Assembly: GCA_015039365.1 (NCBI GenBank)
Contig: WION01000636.1
Location: 1-26,938, forward strand
Length of the DNA: 26,938 nucleotides
Source: Amanita rubescens
Taxonomy: Eukaryota; Basidiomycota; Agaricomycetes; Agaricales; Amanitaceae
Direction: 5' to 3'
The position numbers and the translations under genes are program-made. Each line of letters starts with the position of its first letter. Position 1 is the first letter of the stretch. Shown one piece after another: positions 25,718-26,938 of the stretch. The notes under the pieces were generated by a model that had not been told where the DNA came from, searched no databases, and was given only the letters and a program-made list of their open reading frames with translations.

Positions 25718-25877
25718 GGTCGTTGATGATAAGACAAAGTACGTCACGTGATCAACGCGTTTCGGCTTCAACGCGCACCGGGCCGTCGTCGATCCGATCA
25801 CCGGTCCGCGGCAGATAAGATGAAGATATATATAAAGGCGACCTCTCATTCCATCTCTCTCTCACCTCACATCCACC
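25718..25877. promoter_or_regulatory. divergent promoter between the 460-aa gene and glyoxalase I
   Basis: Only 160 bp separate the two start codons. The interval contains a TATATATAAA box (about 25827-25836) some 45 nt before the glyoxalase ATG. A palindromic CACGTG E-box sits at 25745-25750, close to the other gene's start. A pyrimidine-rich leader (CTCTCTCTCACC) precedes the glyoxalase ATG, whose context is CACCATGG. One TATA box faces glyoxalase; none is evident for the minus-strand gene. Confidence 0.6.
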
Positions 25878-26505
25878 ATGGCTGCTACTCTAGGTTACAG
25901 GCTTAACCATACCATGTTCCGTATCAGGGACCCTAAGGCTTCCTTGAAATTCTACTGCGACTTTCTCGGAATGGAGCAGTACTCTAGTTTGTTTTATTAC
26001 CATTTCACCGTCTTGTACTAATTTCTCTCCAGAGAAGGTCTACAACGACTTTACCCTCTACTTCCTTGCGTACAACCACACAGGTCGTACTCTCACAGAC
26101 GAGGAAAAGTCCGAAACCCGCCTCGCAAGAGAAGGTGCGCACTGGTGCACGAACTCTTCATCCACCCTCTTAACACTCTCCCGCAGGTGTTCTCGAGTTG
26201 ACGCACAACCACGGAACTGAAAACGACCCAAGCTTCAAGTACTCCAACGGTAACAGCGACCCAGGCAGGGGATACGGCCACATCGCCATCACCGTCGACG
26301 ATGTCACCGCGGCCTGCGACCGATTGGAAAAGCTGGGTGTTCCGTTCCAGAAGAAGCCCAACGATGGAAAGATGAAGGGCATCGCTTTTGTCCTCGACCC
26401 TGATGGGTGAGTAATTTCGCTTGTCTTGAAGCCCAATGCTGACCTTGCACGCAATTTAGCTACTGGGTCGAAATCGTCCCCAACAAGCGCCGCGAACATC
26501 CTTGA
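25878..26505 (+). CDS. GLO1: glyoxalase I, lactoylglutathione lyase (158 aa)
   Basis: Converts the methylglyoxal-glutathione hemithioacetal to S-lactoylglutathione. Four exons: 25878-25986, 26033-26134, 26187-26406 and 26460-26505, 477 nt in consistent phase with introns of 46-53 nt. The family start [17 protein letters not shown] is at residues 10-26. Expected metal ligands are H11, E74 ([12 protein letters not shown]), H102 (GRGYGHIAI) and E148 ([10 protein letters not shown]). A His at the first ligand position is seen in many microbial enzymes, where the human one has Gln. It is a single-domain enzyme, shorter than the two-domain yeast protein. There is no targeting signal, so it is probably cytosolic. 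The start has a good context (CACCATGG) and a TATA box about 45 nt upstream. AATAAA follows the stop. Confidence 0.96.
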
Positions 26506-26540
26506 GCACATAAGTTGCGATTATAGCTAAAGCGCTAAAG

Positions 26541-26546
26541 AATAAA
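26541..26546 (+). promoter_or_regulatory. polyadenylation signal of glyoxalase I
   Basis: AATAAA lies about 36 nt after the GLO1 stop codon and before the 3' end of the convergent NKAP-like gene. Confidence 0.6.
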
Positions 26547-26595
26547 ATATGTATCTCTAAAGCAATCAAATAAATGCTATGTTAACGTTGCATTA

Positions 26596-26938
26596 CTACC
26601 TCGGATCTGTTTTCAACTTGTCATTGACCAACTCTGTAAACTCCTCCCTCAAAATTGCTTCCCTCCGTTCCCTTTCTTCCCTCTGCAACTTGAGTATTCC
26701 TCTCTTTTCTTCCGCACTGATGACCTGGTTTTCCTTCCTCAGCCGCACGGCATTCATCCTCCTATGCCTACTTCCACTCATCACATACCCAACCGATTCA
26801 AACGCCGCGATTTTGGTTAGACGTAAGCCCAATCTCACCACGACGCGGGGATCCGCGCTTCCGTCCCGCCTTCCTTAAGGAACGCCGCCATAGCGGACCC
26901 TTCTCCGCGCAGCAACGCACCACCGTAGGCACGTTCGA
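26596..26938 (-). pseudogene. NKAP-like (SynMuv/splicing-associated) gene, 3' part, two apparent frameshifts, cut by window edge
   Basis: The C-terminal domain of the NKAP family is clear: SGSRHRRMNAVRLRKENQVI followed by SAEEKRGILKLQREERERRE and a stop at 26596. NKAP proteins are nuclear and spliceosome-associated. Upstream, conserved sequence continues but in three successive frames: AYGGALLRGEGSAMAAFLKE then TEARIP, RRGEIGLTSNQ, and IAAFESVGYVMSGS. The shifts fall at a run of four C near 26850 and a run of four A near 26813. Without correction the upstream frame hits a stop right after the first shift. Either the gene is broken or the assembly has two one-base errors in homopolymers. The N-terminal part lies beyond 26938. 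It converges on GLO1 with a 90-bp gap between stops. The family call is strong; functional status is open. Confidence 0.72.

Overview
The window looks like nuclear DNA of a filamentous basidiomycete, probably an agaricomycete. The genes have many short introns (mostly about 43-65 nt), clean GT..AG boundaries, TATA boxes near some starts, and protein families typical of mushrooms and relatives. There is no sign of bacterial operons, CRISPR arrays or viral genes. Splice sites were placed by eye, using reading phase and family conservation. In each complete gene below the exon lengths sum to a whole number of codons.

Layout. 1-2488: AT-rich, gene-free, repeat-like sequence with a probable LTR remnant on the minus strand. 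2489-4679 (minus): complete nine-exon lysyl-tRNA synthetase, with an in-frame upstream ATG that adds a mitochondrial-type presequence. 4940-7427: a graveyard of three decayed genes, namely an SRPK-like kinase (plus), an Hsp110/SSE-type chaperone fragment (minus) and an inverted, intron-retaining fragment of the lysyl-tRNA synthetase 3' end (plus). 7428-13689: about 6 kb with no recognisable gene. 13690-15330 (minus): two-exon gene for a 530-residue, largely disordered protein of unknown function. 15331-19049: another gene-poor stretch. 19050-20600 (minus): indoleamine 2,3-dioxygenase, four exons. 21320-24064 (minus): Rex1/Rnh70-type RNA exonuclease, eight exons. 24229-25717 (minus): 460-residue nuclear-looking protein of unknown function with a probable GC-AG intron. 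25878-26505 (plus): glyoxalase I, four exons, sharing a 160-bp divergent promoter with the previous gene. 26596-26938 (minus): 3' part of an NKAP-like splicing factor gene, cut by the window edge and carrying two apparent frameshifts.

The intact genes are housekeeping genes (tRNA charging, NAD synthesis from tryptophan, RNA 3' processing, methylglyoxal detoxification, splicing) and do not form a pathway cluster. I found no convincing new biological system. The most informative features are the two-AUG arrangement of the lysyl-tRNA synthetase, the decayed duplicates beside it, and the NKAP frameshifts.
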